Below are positions 17,104 to 24,533 of a stretch of DNA of 64,000 bases, in pieces. The translations under genes and the position numbers were made by a program. Source of the DNA: Jeotgalibaca sp052266715 (GTDB lineage Bacteria; Bacillota; Bacilli; Lactobacillales; Aerococcaceae); the NCBI GenBank assembly GCA_052266715.1, contig JBQPRB010000010.1. The stretch is one strand, 5' to 3'. The notes under the pieces are model-generated. The model ran no database searches and was not told the origin of the DNA. It saw only the letters and a program-made list of their open reading frames with translations. The number at the start of each line of letters is the position of its first letter. The stretch's first letter is position 1.

Positions 17104-18084
17104 TCAGAACTCTCGTGATAACATTTGCTCAGTAATTAGCGATAGCGTTTTTTTCGTGTCGCTTTCAGGCAGTTTTTCTATTTGTTTAAGCGCTTTTTTT
17201 GTGTATTTGACTGCTAAAGCTTTTGCTTCGTCTAGACCACCGCTCTCAATCACAATTTCGTAAATTTTGTTTACTTCTTCATTTGTGATTGCTTCTCCTT
17301 TTTCCAAAAGCGGATGAATTTCCGATCCTCGCTTCATTTTGGCATAAATTAAAGGAGCAGTATAGATACCATTACGAACATCTTGCAAGATTGGTTTCCC
17401 GGTTTTGTTATCGTCCGCCGCATAGTCCAGGATATCATCAGTGATTTGAAATGCCATTCCGATGTTACTGCCAATTTGGTATGCTTGTTGGGCGAATCGC
17501 TGCCCATACTGGGTATCGTATGCCCCAGAATAGCAACTCAATCCAAACAGTTGGGCGGTTTTTCCTTGTATTTGGCTCAAATAGTCACGCATCCGCATGT
17601 TGCTGTCATACTTACGATCCATCTGATTCAATTCGCCAATTAGGATTTTTTCCATTCCCTCAGTATTTAGTTGCAGACTGTTCGCCTCGCCGATATTATT
17701 TTGGAGCAGACGGAAACAAATCGTGAATAAATAGTCACCTGCATAAACTGCAACCCGATTGCCATAGGCACTGTTCAACGTTTCTTGTCCCCGTCGTTTA
17801 GCCGACTCATCAATGACATCATCGTGAATCAATGTAGCCATATGCAAAACTTCGAGTGCGGCCGCAGTTGCTCGCGCCTTGCTCTCATCTCGTTTATCGG
17901 AAAACTGGGAAAACAACAAACTGTATGCGGGGCGTAATAATTTTCCTCCCGAGAATAACATTTCTTTTATTTTATGTTGTACTTCTTTATTTTTGATGGT
18001 TATTTGATTATCAATTAGCGATATGGTTGCTTCTAACTCATGTCGCAGGGCAGGATAGGCATCCCACATTGGATGTACCTTCAT
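17104..18084 (-). CDS. dmkB: Polyprenyl diphosphate synthase (DmkB)
   Basis: The 326-residue trans-isoprenyl diphosphate synthase would make the heptaprenyl-type tail used by DmkA. The first Asp-rich motif is LIHDDVIDESAKRRG (about 88-102) and the second is FQITDDILDYAADD (about 217-230). GGKLLRPA near residues 46-53 is the usual substrate loop. It is 21 bases downstream of eetA. Together with eetB, whose fold resembles heptaprenyl synthase component I, it fits the EET-specific quinone branch. Confidence 0.92.
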   Translation of the reverse strand: MKVHPMWDAYPALRHELEATISLIDNQITIKNKEVQHKIKEMLFSGGKLLRPAYSLLFSQFSDKRDESKARATAAALEVLHMATLIHDDVIDESAKRRGQETLNSAYGNRVAVYAGDYLFTICFRLLQNNIGEANSLQLNTEGMEKILIGELNQMDRKYDSNMRMRDYLSQIQGKTAQLFGLSCYSGAYDTQYGQRFAQQAYQIGSNIGMAFQITDDILDYAADDNKTGKPILQDVRNGIYTAPLIYAKMKRGSEIHPLLEKGEAITNEEVNKIYEIVIESGGLDEAKALAVKYTKKALKQIEKLPESDTKKTLSLITEQMLSREF

Positions 18085-18105
18085 CTAACTTTCACACTCC
18101 CTGAA

Positions 18106-18528
18106 TTACCTTAAAGATAGGACATCGATTTCATTGTTGTTCTCAACTGGACTGTCAGACCGAACTTCCACCAGCATTTTATGCGGCAAACATAAAATCG
18201 TATCCCCTACTTGGTCTATTGCCGCCATCCTTACGCAAACTTGGTCCGAACAAGTGGCTTCTGTCATTTTTACCGACATACCCGTGCGGACGAGAACATT
18301 TTCATGTCCATGTTCATCTTTATAATGATACGTTTCCGTTTCACCATCATCCACTAAATCAAACACGTGGACCACATCTCCATCAACTTCCACAACCGCC
18401 TGTAAATTTGTTTGATCCGCGGTCGCTTGAACATAGGTAAAGACGCCTAAAGGCAAAAACGAACCCAACATCAATAACAGAACGACAATAATATCGCCAC
18501 GCCTAATCATTTTTATATATTTCATCAT
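18106..18528 (-). CDS. eetA: NusG domain II-like membrane protein (EetA)
   Basis: The 140-residue protein has one N-terminal membrane helix (about 12-33) and an outward-facing domain of the NusG-II fold, with CSDQVCVRM and the closing LCLPHKMLVEV. This matches EetA, which with EetB is thought to move electrons from the quinone pool to surface flavoproteins. The Cys pair CSDQVC (about 93-98) is conserved in the family. The start may be either of two adjacent ATG codons. Confidence 0.88.
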   Translation of the reverse strand: MMKYIKMIRRGDIIVVLLLMLGSFLPLGVFTYVQATADQTNLQAVVEVDGDVVHVFDLVDDGETETYHYKDEHGHENVLVRTGMSVKMTEATCSDQVCVRMAAIDQVGDTILCLPHKMLVEVRSDSPVENNNEIDVLSLR

Positions 18529-18575
18529 TTCGATGTAATCCCTTCACTTCTTAGTTGGCTTCACTATATACGAAA

Positions 18576-18615
18576 AATGGAGGCAAAGGCAAGTTTCCCC
18601 ACCTCAACCTCCATT
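18576..18615 (-). terminator. ndh2 terminator
   Basis: AATGGAGG and CCTCCATT close a 40-base hairpin followed by TTTTTCG on the minus strand, between ndh2 and eetA. Confidence 0.75.
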
Positions 18616-18624
18616 GTTTTTCTA

Positions 18625-20490
18625 TTATTTATTGACGCCCACTTCATAAATGGACTTGATGTCACCATACCACCACTTGCCTAGTTTCTTGGAAATCCAA
18701 GGAATGACATAGTAATCCAATCCAAAGGCACGACCTGATCCGTTCATCAAGCTAATTGCTACAGGAACGAACCACATATTAACCCAATAGAACATGCCTG
18801 TTAAACTGAACATTGCGACCAAACCGACTGTCAACGCACTTACTAGCCATGTGAACAGACCGAAAATTAAAGCTAAACCAATCGCTATTTCCAACAATGT
18901 CATCATTTTTTGCATGAACAATGCCATTTCTACGTTTGGAACCATGAATTTCATGATGCTTTCGAACCAACCTGGCATTTTATCAAGAACCATCATTGGC
19001 TCCTCGCCGTAAACATAGTTTAATCCAAACACACTGTGAGCTACTTCTTCAACTGCTTCAGATGCACCAGATGCCGGGTCTTGTAACCAAGAGAACGGCA
19101 TGGTTACTTCATCACCAAACCAAGAAGTTGTTCCAGCGAGACCAAACATTTTCTTCAAACCTTCCCATAACCACATGGATCCGTAGAAGACACGTAGTGG
19201 CAAGTTCCAAAGAACGTTACCGTAGCGAGACAAGTGTTTGCGGAAAATGCTACGTCCATCACGAATATGGAAGAATTCGTGGTGGATGTATTTCACGAAA
19301 TAGAAGATAGAACCAATCGTCAAGAAGTAGAACAAGTTGATTAAGTGTTTTACAGCCATTGCCACAAAACCGCTCAAGTGGATTTTATCCATCAAGTAAG
19401 CAACACCATAACGAGAACCAATCGAAATCATGAACCCTTGGTAATTACCTTTGTGCGCAACTTTTTCTGTTCCTTCAATAGTAGCAATAATATTTTTAGC
19501 TGCTGTATGTCCGGTTTGTTCAGCGTTTTGAACGATTTGCGGAACAGGTTTGTTATCATTTTCTGGTTCTTCGTAGTAAACGATGTCCCCGGCTAAATAA
19601 ACATCTTTTGCACCTTGTGCTTCCATGTATTTATTAGCAATCAGTCGACCAGCGCGACCTTTTTCGATTCCGTATTCTTCAACATCAGAGTTTGCTTTAA
19701 CCCCTGCTGTCCAAATAAGGGTATGTGTTGGGATAACTGTTCCATCAGAAAGTTCGATACTGTTTTCAGTAACGTTGGCAACACCGTTACTTTTAACGAT
19801 GTTAACACCATTTTTGATCAAGTATCTTTCCGCTTTAGAAGATTCTTTCTCAGTAACAACACCCAAGATGATTGGTGCGGCTTCAACTAAGTGGAAACTG
19901 AATTCGTTTGGATCTAGTTTGTTGTCTTTTGCTAGACGGTCTTTCCATTCCATCAAGTCACCGATCATTTCCACACCAGTAAACCCGGCACCGGAAACAA
20001 CCATTGTCAACATTGCTTTACGTTTTGCTTCGTCATGCTCAATTGCCGCTGCTTCAACGGTATCCTTGATGTGACGACGCAATGTATTTGCATCTTCCCA
20101 TGACCATAATGTGAAGCCATGTTCAGCAACACCTGGAATGTTGAATGTATTTGGTTCCCCACCCATTGCCAAGATTAGGTGGTCGTAGTGGAAAGTTGAT
20201 TTTTCAGTTGTAACAACTTTCTTTTCTTTATCTAAGTGAGTCACTTCATCTGTTACGATATCAACGTTTTTGTTACGATTGAACAAACGTTGCAAGTCGT
20301 ATTGGATTGCATCGGGCTCTACACGTCCAGCTGCAACTTCGTGAAGTTCAGTCATGTACGTTTGGTAAGAATGACGGTCAATTAACGTAATTAGAACGTC
20401 ATCATTTTTCTTGAAATGCTTAGACAACTTTTTAGTTGCCGCAACGCCAGCAAAACCGGCACCGATTACAACAATATTAGTCTTTGCCAT
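18625..20490 (-). CDS. ndh2: Type II NADH dehydrogenase with membrane extension (Ndh2)
   Basis: This 621-residue enzyme oxidises NADH and reduces demethylmenaquinone in the electron-export chain. The FAD Rossmann motif is IVVIGAGFAGVAATKKL (about 5-21); the NAD motif is VSGAGFTGVEMIGDL (about 165-179); the second FAD motif is DVYLAGDIVYYE (about 297-308). Ordinary NDH-2 proteins end near 400 residues. Here about 200 more residues carry several membrane helices (DoxX-like, about 360-600), the hallmark of the EET-linked Ndh2. AAGGAGAAG precedes the ATG. Confidence 0.95.
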   Translation of the reverse strand: MAKTNIVVIGAGFAGVAATKKLSKHFKKNDDVLITLIDRHSYQTYMTELHEVAAGRVEPDAIQYDLQRLFNRNKNVDIVTDEVTHLDKEKKVVTTEKSTFHYDHLILAMGGEPNTFNIPGVAEHGFTLWSWEDANTLRRHIKDTVEAAAIEHDEAKRKAMLTMVVSGAGFTGVEMIGDLMEWKDRLAKDNKLDPNEFSFHLVEAAPIILGVVTEKESSKAERYLIKNGVNIVKSNGVANVTENSIELSDGTVIPTHTLIWTAGVKANSDVEEYGIEKGRAGRLIANKYMEAQGAKDVYLAGDIVYYEEPENDNKPVPQIVQNAEQTGHTAAKNIIATIEGTEKVAHKGNYQGFMISIGSRYGVAYLMDKIHLSGFVAMAVKHLINLFYFLTIGSIFYFVKYIHHEFFHIRDGRSIFRKHLSRYGNVLWNLPLRVFYGSMWLWEGLKKMFGLAGTTSWFGDEVTMPFSWLQDPASGASEAVEEVAHSVFGLNYVYGEEPMMVLDKMPGWFESIMKFMVPNVEMALFMQKMMTLLEIAIGLALIFGLFTWLVSALTVGLVAMFSLTGMFYWVNMWFVPVAISLMNGSGRAFGLDYYVIPWISKKLGKWWYGDIKSIYEVGVNK

Positions 20491-20571
20491 AATTTCTTCT
20501 CCTTAATATATCTATCTCTATGTAAATAATTGCACAAAATAATTCACTTACTAAAAATCACTTACCAAAAC

Positions 20572-20601
20572 ATTATAATTTACTTGTGAAAAGAAGTCCA
20601 A
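20572..20601 (-). promoter_or_regulatory. ndh2 promoter
   Basis: TTGGAC (20596-20601), 18 bases, TATAAT (20572-20577). Downstream in the leader AGTAAGTGA occurs twice (about 20544-20570), a short direct repeat that might bind a regulator. Confidence 0.55.
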
Positions 20602-20675
20602 TGTAATTTAAGTTTCTAGTCTTTTTTTAGAGCATTCTCATATTGAGACGTTTTTCTAATAAACAACTAACGAAA

Positions 20676-20702
20676 AAGGAGCTGGATTCACTCCAGCTCC
20701 TT
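20676..20702 (-). terminator. eetB terminator overlapping its stop
   Basis: AAGGAGCTGGA and TCCAGCTCCTT form an 11-bp stem whose loop contains the eetB TGA; TTTTTCG follows on the minus strand. Confidence 0.85.
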
Positions 20703-21278
20703 AAATTCTGTCGTATATTGTGCATCGTACCACATGCGGGTTAAACGATCTGATTTAGCTTCTTCTCTTTGGAAGGTTTTAATCGTTACGACATGTTCCA
20801 TCAAGTAGTTCGCCGCTATTCCTACCGCTATCCCCGAGAAAATTCCCGTTAAGGCTAAAACCGGTAAATAAAGCATCACACCGAATGATTGCGCAATGGT
20901 ACTTGCCACAACCAACTGGCCCACATTATGCAGAATACCTCCAGTTGCACTGACGCCGATAAGACTCACATGTTTCGGTCCCAATCTCCGCACTGACAAC
21001 ATCCCGAAGTAACTCAAGAACGCTCCCGCAAAACTATAAAGGAAAGTCGACAACGTCCCACCTAATAATGTTGAGATCAAAAGTCGCATCCAAACCACTT
21101 TCAAACTGTCCCTGGAAGGTAAGGTAAAAATGGCCAAAATTGTGATAATATTTGCCAGTCCCAGCTTCGCACCCGGCGCAAAGGCAAATGGAAATGGAAT
21201 CGAGCGCTCCAATAATGTAATGACGACACCTTGAGCGGCTAATAATGCGATATATATAAGTCGTGTATTTTTTTTCAT
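20688..21278 (-). CDS. eetB: Gx-transporter family membrane protein (EetB)
   Basis: The 196-residue protein has about five to six hydrophobic helices and Gly-rich turns (FAFAPGAKLGLANI, GATGGILHNVGQL). It belongs to the family annotated as heptaprenyl diphosphate synthase component I / Gx transporter, which includes EetB of Listeria. It stands first in the electron-transfer gene set, with its own terminator. Its upstream gap (21279-21400) holds a CTGGC/GCCAG hairpin and no clear consensus promoter. Confidence 0.87.
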   Translation of the reverse strand: MKKNTRLIYIALLAAQGVVITLLERSIPFPFAFAPGAKLGLANIITILAIFTLPSRDSLKVVWMRLLISTLLGGTLSTFLYSFAGAFLSYFGMLSVRRLGPKHVSLIGVSATGGILHNVGQLVVASTIAQSFGVMLYLPVLALTGIFSGIAVGIAANYLMEHVVTIKTFQREEAKSDRLTRMWYDAQYTTEFKELE

Positions 21279-21399
21279 AATCAGTACCTTTACTATTCAT
21301 CGTTCTTTAATAATGCAACTGGCAAAAATTGCCAGAAGTGAGTCACTTAAGTTTAGCATAACTGAAGAACGAATAATATTAATCCCATACAAAAATAAA

Positions 21400-21424
21400 A
21401 GCTAGTGCTTTTGGCACCAGCTAA
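21400..21424 (-). terminator. Terminator of the sigH remnant
   Basis: AGCTGGTGC and GCACTAGCT pair around AAAA, followed by TTTTATTTTT on the minus strand. It is the original terminator of the truncated sigH gene. Confidence 0.75.
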
Positions 21425-21472
21425 TTATATGTCTGAGGTTGAATTATTTTAGATTATTTGGAGCGGTCTAAA

Positions 21473-21660
21473 TTAAATTGAATTGAATTTTTGTCTACAG
21501 CGTTCAATTGCGTTTTTCACCCTTATGTATTCTACTTCCAACTCATCCGCAATGGCTTTTATTGACAAACCTCTGATGAATAAGAGATAGACCTCTTTTT
21601 CAAATTTCGAAAGAAGCTCACCATAGTCACGATACGCCTCACCTGACTGCTCCCCACGTA
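21473..21660 (-). pseudogene. sigH: 3' remnant of sigma-H-like factor gene
   Basis: About 60 codons remain, starting near GEAYRDYGELLSKFEKEVYL and ending AIERCRQKFNSI at a TAA (21473-21475). The helix-turn-helix of sigma region 4 is recognisable (LSIKAIADELEVEYIRVKNA). It matches the C-terminus of SigH, and sigH normally lies between rae1 and rpmG, which is exactly this syntenic slot. The 5' part is missing: the frame ends at the right end of the tnpB element. No intact sigH is present in the window. Confidence 0.8.
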
Positions 21661-21860
21661 TAAATTAAGGGGGTCCATAGGCGGATAGGACATCACGGAC
21701 CGTACTCACGTCATTCCCACATCAGTAGAGATGACGTTTTTCTAATTCCGTTCTATTCCCAAAAGCCCGAGGACTTTCTCAACAAGGTATCCCGTGACAC
21801 CATTGGCGTTGAAGGCTCGCAGCTGAACCTTTTGGTTGCTACAACCATGTGTTAGGTAAA
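21660..21860 (-). ncRNA. Putative omega RNA region of tnpB
   Basis: In tnpB elements the guide RNA is made from the 3' end of tnpB and the sequence up to the right end. This 200-base stretch is in that position, contains several short hairpins (for example ACGTCATCTC/GAGATGACG around 21715-21735) and ends in the right-end hairpin. A diverged relative of the same sequence occurs at about 24000-24160, which shows it is conserved although it is not coding for a recognisable protein. Confidence 0.5.
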
Positions 21861-23366
21861 TTGAAAGTCGCACAACCCGAAGTTGCTGGACTTGCGGTCG
21901 GTAGAATGGCAAAGTGTCTGAATGCAAGTGGCGTGATGTGTCAGGAAGGTGGCGAACGTCGCATCGCACTGGGTGCGGTCCGTTTCTTTAAGGGTCGGGT
22001 GACTGTTCTTAAGGAGGAACGCACTATACAGGTCACGTTGAACAACGTGTCCCCCGACTATAGCGGTGCGTTCGGCGAGCGTCTTCTTGGTGTAGGTATC
22101 ATTGCTATGATTGTACTGGCTGGCCCGGAAGATGGTCGTGTGCACCTTGTGGAGACCACCCCCTTCTCGGGGCGCTTTTTGCTGCACTCTGGAGACCAGA
22201 AGACCCGGGGCATGATAACCGATGGACTTGCCAAATCGTTTCTTGCGGTTGAAGCGCCCGTTCTTATTGACGGTTGTTTCTTTGGTCCGCTTCATGAGTG
22301 CCCGGAAATCCATGTCTTCCACATACACCTGATTGCCCAGTGCCAGGATGGCATTGGCAGTCTTGTTATGGGCTATTTTTAAAGCCACCGCCCGTCGACG
22401 GTAGAGGTCCTTCAAACGGAATAATACTTCTATATAGTTGTTGCTACGCACCCAGAACAGCTTGATGTCGCGTTTGATGGTTCCATCTGCCTTGAAGTTC
22501 GCGGGATTGGTTGCCCGCCGGCTCCGGTCGAGTTTCCGTTTCAATCGGTGAATCGTGCGGTCATAGACGTTCCCTTCAGGGAACAGCTCCTTCAGGATGA
22601 CGCCGTCATCGCCTACCACCGCGACGGTGGAAGTGCCGATGTCTACCCCCACTTTCTTATCCGGACTCAGTTGATGGCGGGGCATGCCAGTATCCTTGTT
22701 TCGTTTCACAGGTGAATCACCTTCCAGCACCAGTTGCAGGAAGTACTTGTTGCCGCCCTTGAACGCCCGGCGGACGATACGACAATACTTCACCCGGTTA
22801 AGGGCCAGCGATTCCTGAATAAATGAGTCGTTGGCACGGATTTTAACGGGCATGACCAGCCCGTTCCATTCCAAACGGTCTCCTTTGAAGCGCATGCCGG
22901 AGTCGTTTGTTTTGCCTTCTAGGGATGCCAGTTGCCCGAACTTCTTGAAATGCACCTTTTTGCCTTTACCGTACAGTAGGGAGGACACACTTCCCCAAAC
23001 CGTGGTGGCGATTTTTTGTGCCGTCAGGCTGTCTATGTGCTTCTTGTAGGCGTAGCGCATTCGCTTGATAGAGTCATGGAGTTTGTACTCCGCCACCCCA
23101 AAAGACTTTTGGATGGCTTCCAATTCTCTATTACACGCCGTAATACATCGCTTGTCCTTCGCTTTGACGGCCAGACGACGTTCTGCCAACACCTCTTGGT
23201 ACCGACGGTTTTTGTGCAACTCTGACAGTTGTGTACGCGCCTGATGCAAGACCTTGTTGTACAAGTTTTCCGCAATCGCGAAGCGCTTGTCCAGGACAGC
23301 TTGTTCGTTTTGGTGCGTGACAAGCCGCAACTCCAATACGAACGATGGGGTTTTACTTTTAGCCAT
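21852..23366 (-). CDS. tnpB: TnpB RNA-guided nuclease (IS200/IS605 OrfB)
   Basis: The 504-residue TnpB is a RuvC-type nuclease guided by omega RNA that cuts the empty donor site and so preserves the element. The RuvC catalytic residues are in place: Asp242 in VGVDIGTSTVAVV, Glu350 in VYVEDMDFRAL, and Asp445 in VQRDLYSAFLL. The usual CxxC zinc finger between the last two is not seen, as in a large subgroup of long TnpBs. The KRFGKSIGYHAPG motif is typical of that subgroup. The frame is intact and starts after a GAGGATCACCA site. Its GC content is higher than the neighbours'. Confidence 0.92.
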   Translation of the reverse strand: MAKSKTPSFVLELRLVTHQNEQAVLDKRFAIAENLYNKVLHQARTQLSELHKNRRYQEVLAERRLAVKAKDKRCITACNRELEAIQKSFGVAEYKLHDSIKRMRYAYKKHIDSLTAQKIATTVWGSVSSLLYGKGKKVHFKKFGQLASLEGKTNDSGMRFKGDRLEWNGLVMPVKIRANDSFIQESLALNRVKYCRIVRRAFKGGNKYFLQLVLEGDSPVKRNKDTGMPRHQLSPDKKVGVDIGTSTVAVVGDDGVILKELFPEGNVYDRTIHRLKRKLDRSRRATNPANFKADGTIKRDIKLFWVRSNNYIEVLFRLKDLYRRRAVALKIAHNKTANAILALGNQVYVEDMDFRALMKRTKETTVNKNGRFNRKKRFGKSIGYHAPGLLVSRVQQKAPREGGGLHKVHTTIFRASQYNHSNDTYTKKTLAERTAIVGGHVVQRDLYSAFLLKNSHPTLKETDRTQCDATFATFLTHHATCIQTLCHSTDRKSSNFGLCDFQFT

Positions 23367-23414
23367 TGGTGATCCTCCTTTGCGTTGGATGTGACTTTTG
23401 TATTAACTGGCGTT

Positions 23415-23830
23415 GCGAAGTCTTTTGACTTTGTGTGTATTGGTTAATCATCTCGAGCGGGGCACGACCCCCGGTAGAAACGAAATAGCTATTCGTCCAA
23501 AGAGTAGGCAACTTTGTTGTCAGTTCTTTAAAATTCTTGTCTTAGTATTCGGGAAGGAGTTTCCTTGATGCGTTTCACTGCTTTATGAACCCCTAACTAC
23601 AGGTTAATAGCCAAATGCAGGTAAACATAGTCCGGCATGATTTCCATTTCAAGAATTTCGATGGATAAGGAGGCGCACGTTTCTAAAATAAGCTCCTTCA
23701 AGCGTGCCACTATCGGTCCAACAAGTACCTGTCTCCGATATTTTTGACACCAGACCACATGATAGGCACAAGAATAAGTGATATTATTATTTGTTCTGTA
23801 TTTTTTATTTTTCATGCTCACATTATACAT
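23415..23830 (-). pseudogene. tnpA: Decayed tnpA (Y1 HUH transposase)
   Basis: The N-terminal half reads YHVVWCQKYRRQVLVG...LEMEIMPDYVYLHLAINL and then stops (23597). TnpA homology continues after the stop (KAVKRIKETPSRILRQEF) and, in another frame, as LPTLWTNSYFVSTGG, so there are at least two stops and one frameshift. The HUH metal site that should read PDHVHL is PDYVYL: both catalytic histidines have changed to tyrosine by single C-to-T transitions (CAT to TAT, CAC to TAC). The protein cannot act as a Y1 transposase. Confidence 0.88.
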
Positions 23831-23840
23831 CTATATAATA

Positions 23841-24533
23841 CAACTAAAAGCACGTCTTGTATCCCTATGCTTTAAAAATGGGTTTTTACAATGCTCATTC
23901 CGTAATTTGTCAAGATAGCGCACTGCAATAACATTTGCGTCGGTGTGTATTTTCTTTTCTGATTGCCTCTAACTGCTTTGCATGGATATAAATCCAAGGA
24001 GTTTCAAGGGCGTTTGGGGGTAACGGACCGTAATGGCGATATTTATAAAAAAACGGAGATAGCGTTTTTCTATTTCTCTTCTACTCCCAATAGATATTAG
24101 ACTTTATCAACAAGACGCCTAGCGGCACAATTAACGTTTAAGACTTTCCCTCCTGAGAACTAAAGAATTTACGCGAAAAGCGCAAGTCGAACTCAATCGG
24201 ACCTGCGCTTTTGATTTAGTAATTTTTGATTATTTCATGCATATTGTCATAGAACCACAGGAATCGTAATGCTATTTTGGATTGCATACCATTCAAATGA
24301 ATAAAAATCGCTTCCCTATAAAACATCGCTAGAGTATGTTTTATAAACGAAAGTGTTCAATTTTAATTAACGTTAACTGTTCAATTCTACTTGACGTTGA
24401 CATAGTTAAATACCGATTAGCATTTAACTCAATAAAACAACTACCTCTGAAAAATAAACTTATAGTCTGCAACGAAATTATAAAAAGGTATGCCGCTAAA
24501 ATTAAAAGTACTTTATGGATAATTTATACAAAA
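23841..24533. other. Intergenic: second omega-RNA-like remnant, terminator, tandem repeat
   Basis: No intact gene is seen. At about 24000-24160 (minus strand) lies a diverged copy of the tnpB 3' region: both copies share the order TAGAAAAACG, ATCTC, ACGGTCCGT and a weakly conserved open frame ending in LLGVEEK or LLGIERN. At 24184-24217 AAAAGCGCAAGTC and GACCTGCGCTTTT pair as a bidirectional terminator. At 24354-24401 two 24-bp units stand in exact tandem. The short plus-strand ORF at 24336-24542 has no ribosome site and crosses the tandem repeat; I do not accept it. Confidence 0.6.
24354..24401. repeat. Tandem 24-bp repeat, two units
   Basis: Units 24354-24377 and 24378-24401 are directly adjacent and identical at 20 of 24 positions; both contain TGTTCAATT and ACGTT. 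It lies between the IS and the methyltransferase gene. Its role is unknown. Confidence 0.7.

Larger units (their letters stand above)
21650..23840 (-). mobile_element. IS200/IS605-family element with intact tnpB
   Basis: The element runs from upstream of the tnpA remnant to a right end with the hairpin CCCC...GTGGGG at about 21650-21673, directly abutting the sigH remnant. tnpB is intact, while tnpA is dead. Between the tnpB stop and the right end lie about 200 bases with the tract AACGGTCC-type and stem-forming segments expected for the omega RNA scaffold. Base composition is clearly more GC-rich than the flanks. Exact ends are uncertain because these elements lack inverted repeats and target duplications. 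Confidence 0.7.

Noticed and set aside
21849..22382. Plus-strand ORF of 177 codons over tnpB
   Set aside because: It is antisense to the intact tnpB and carries no recognisable domain.
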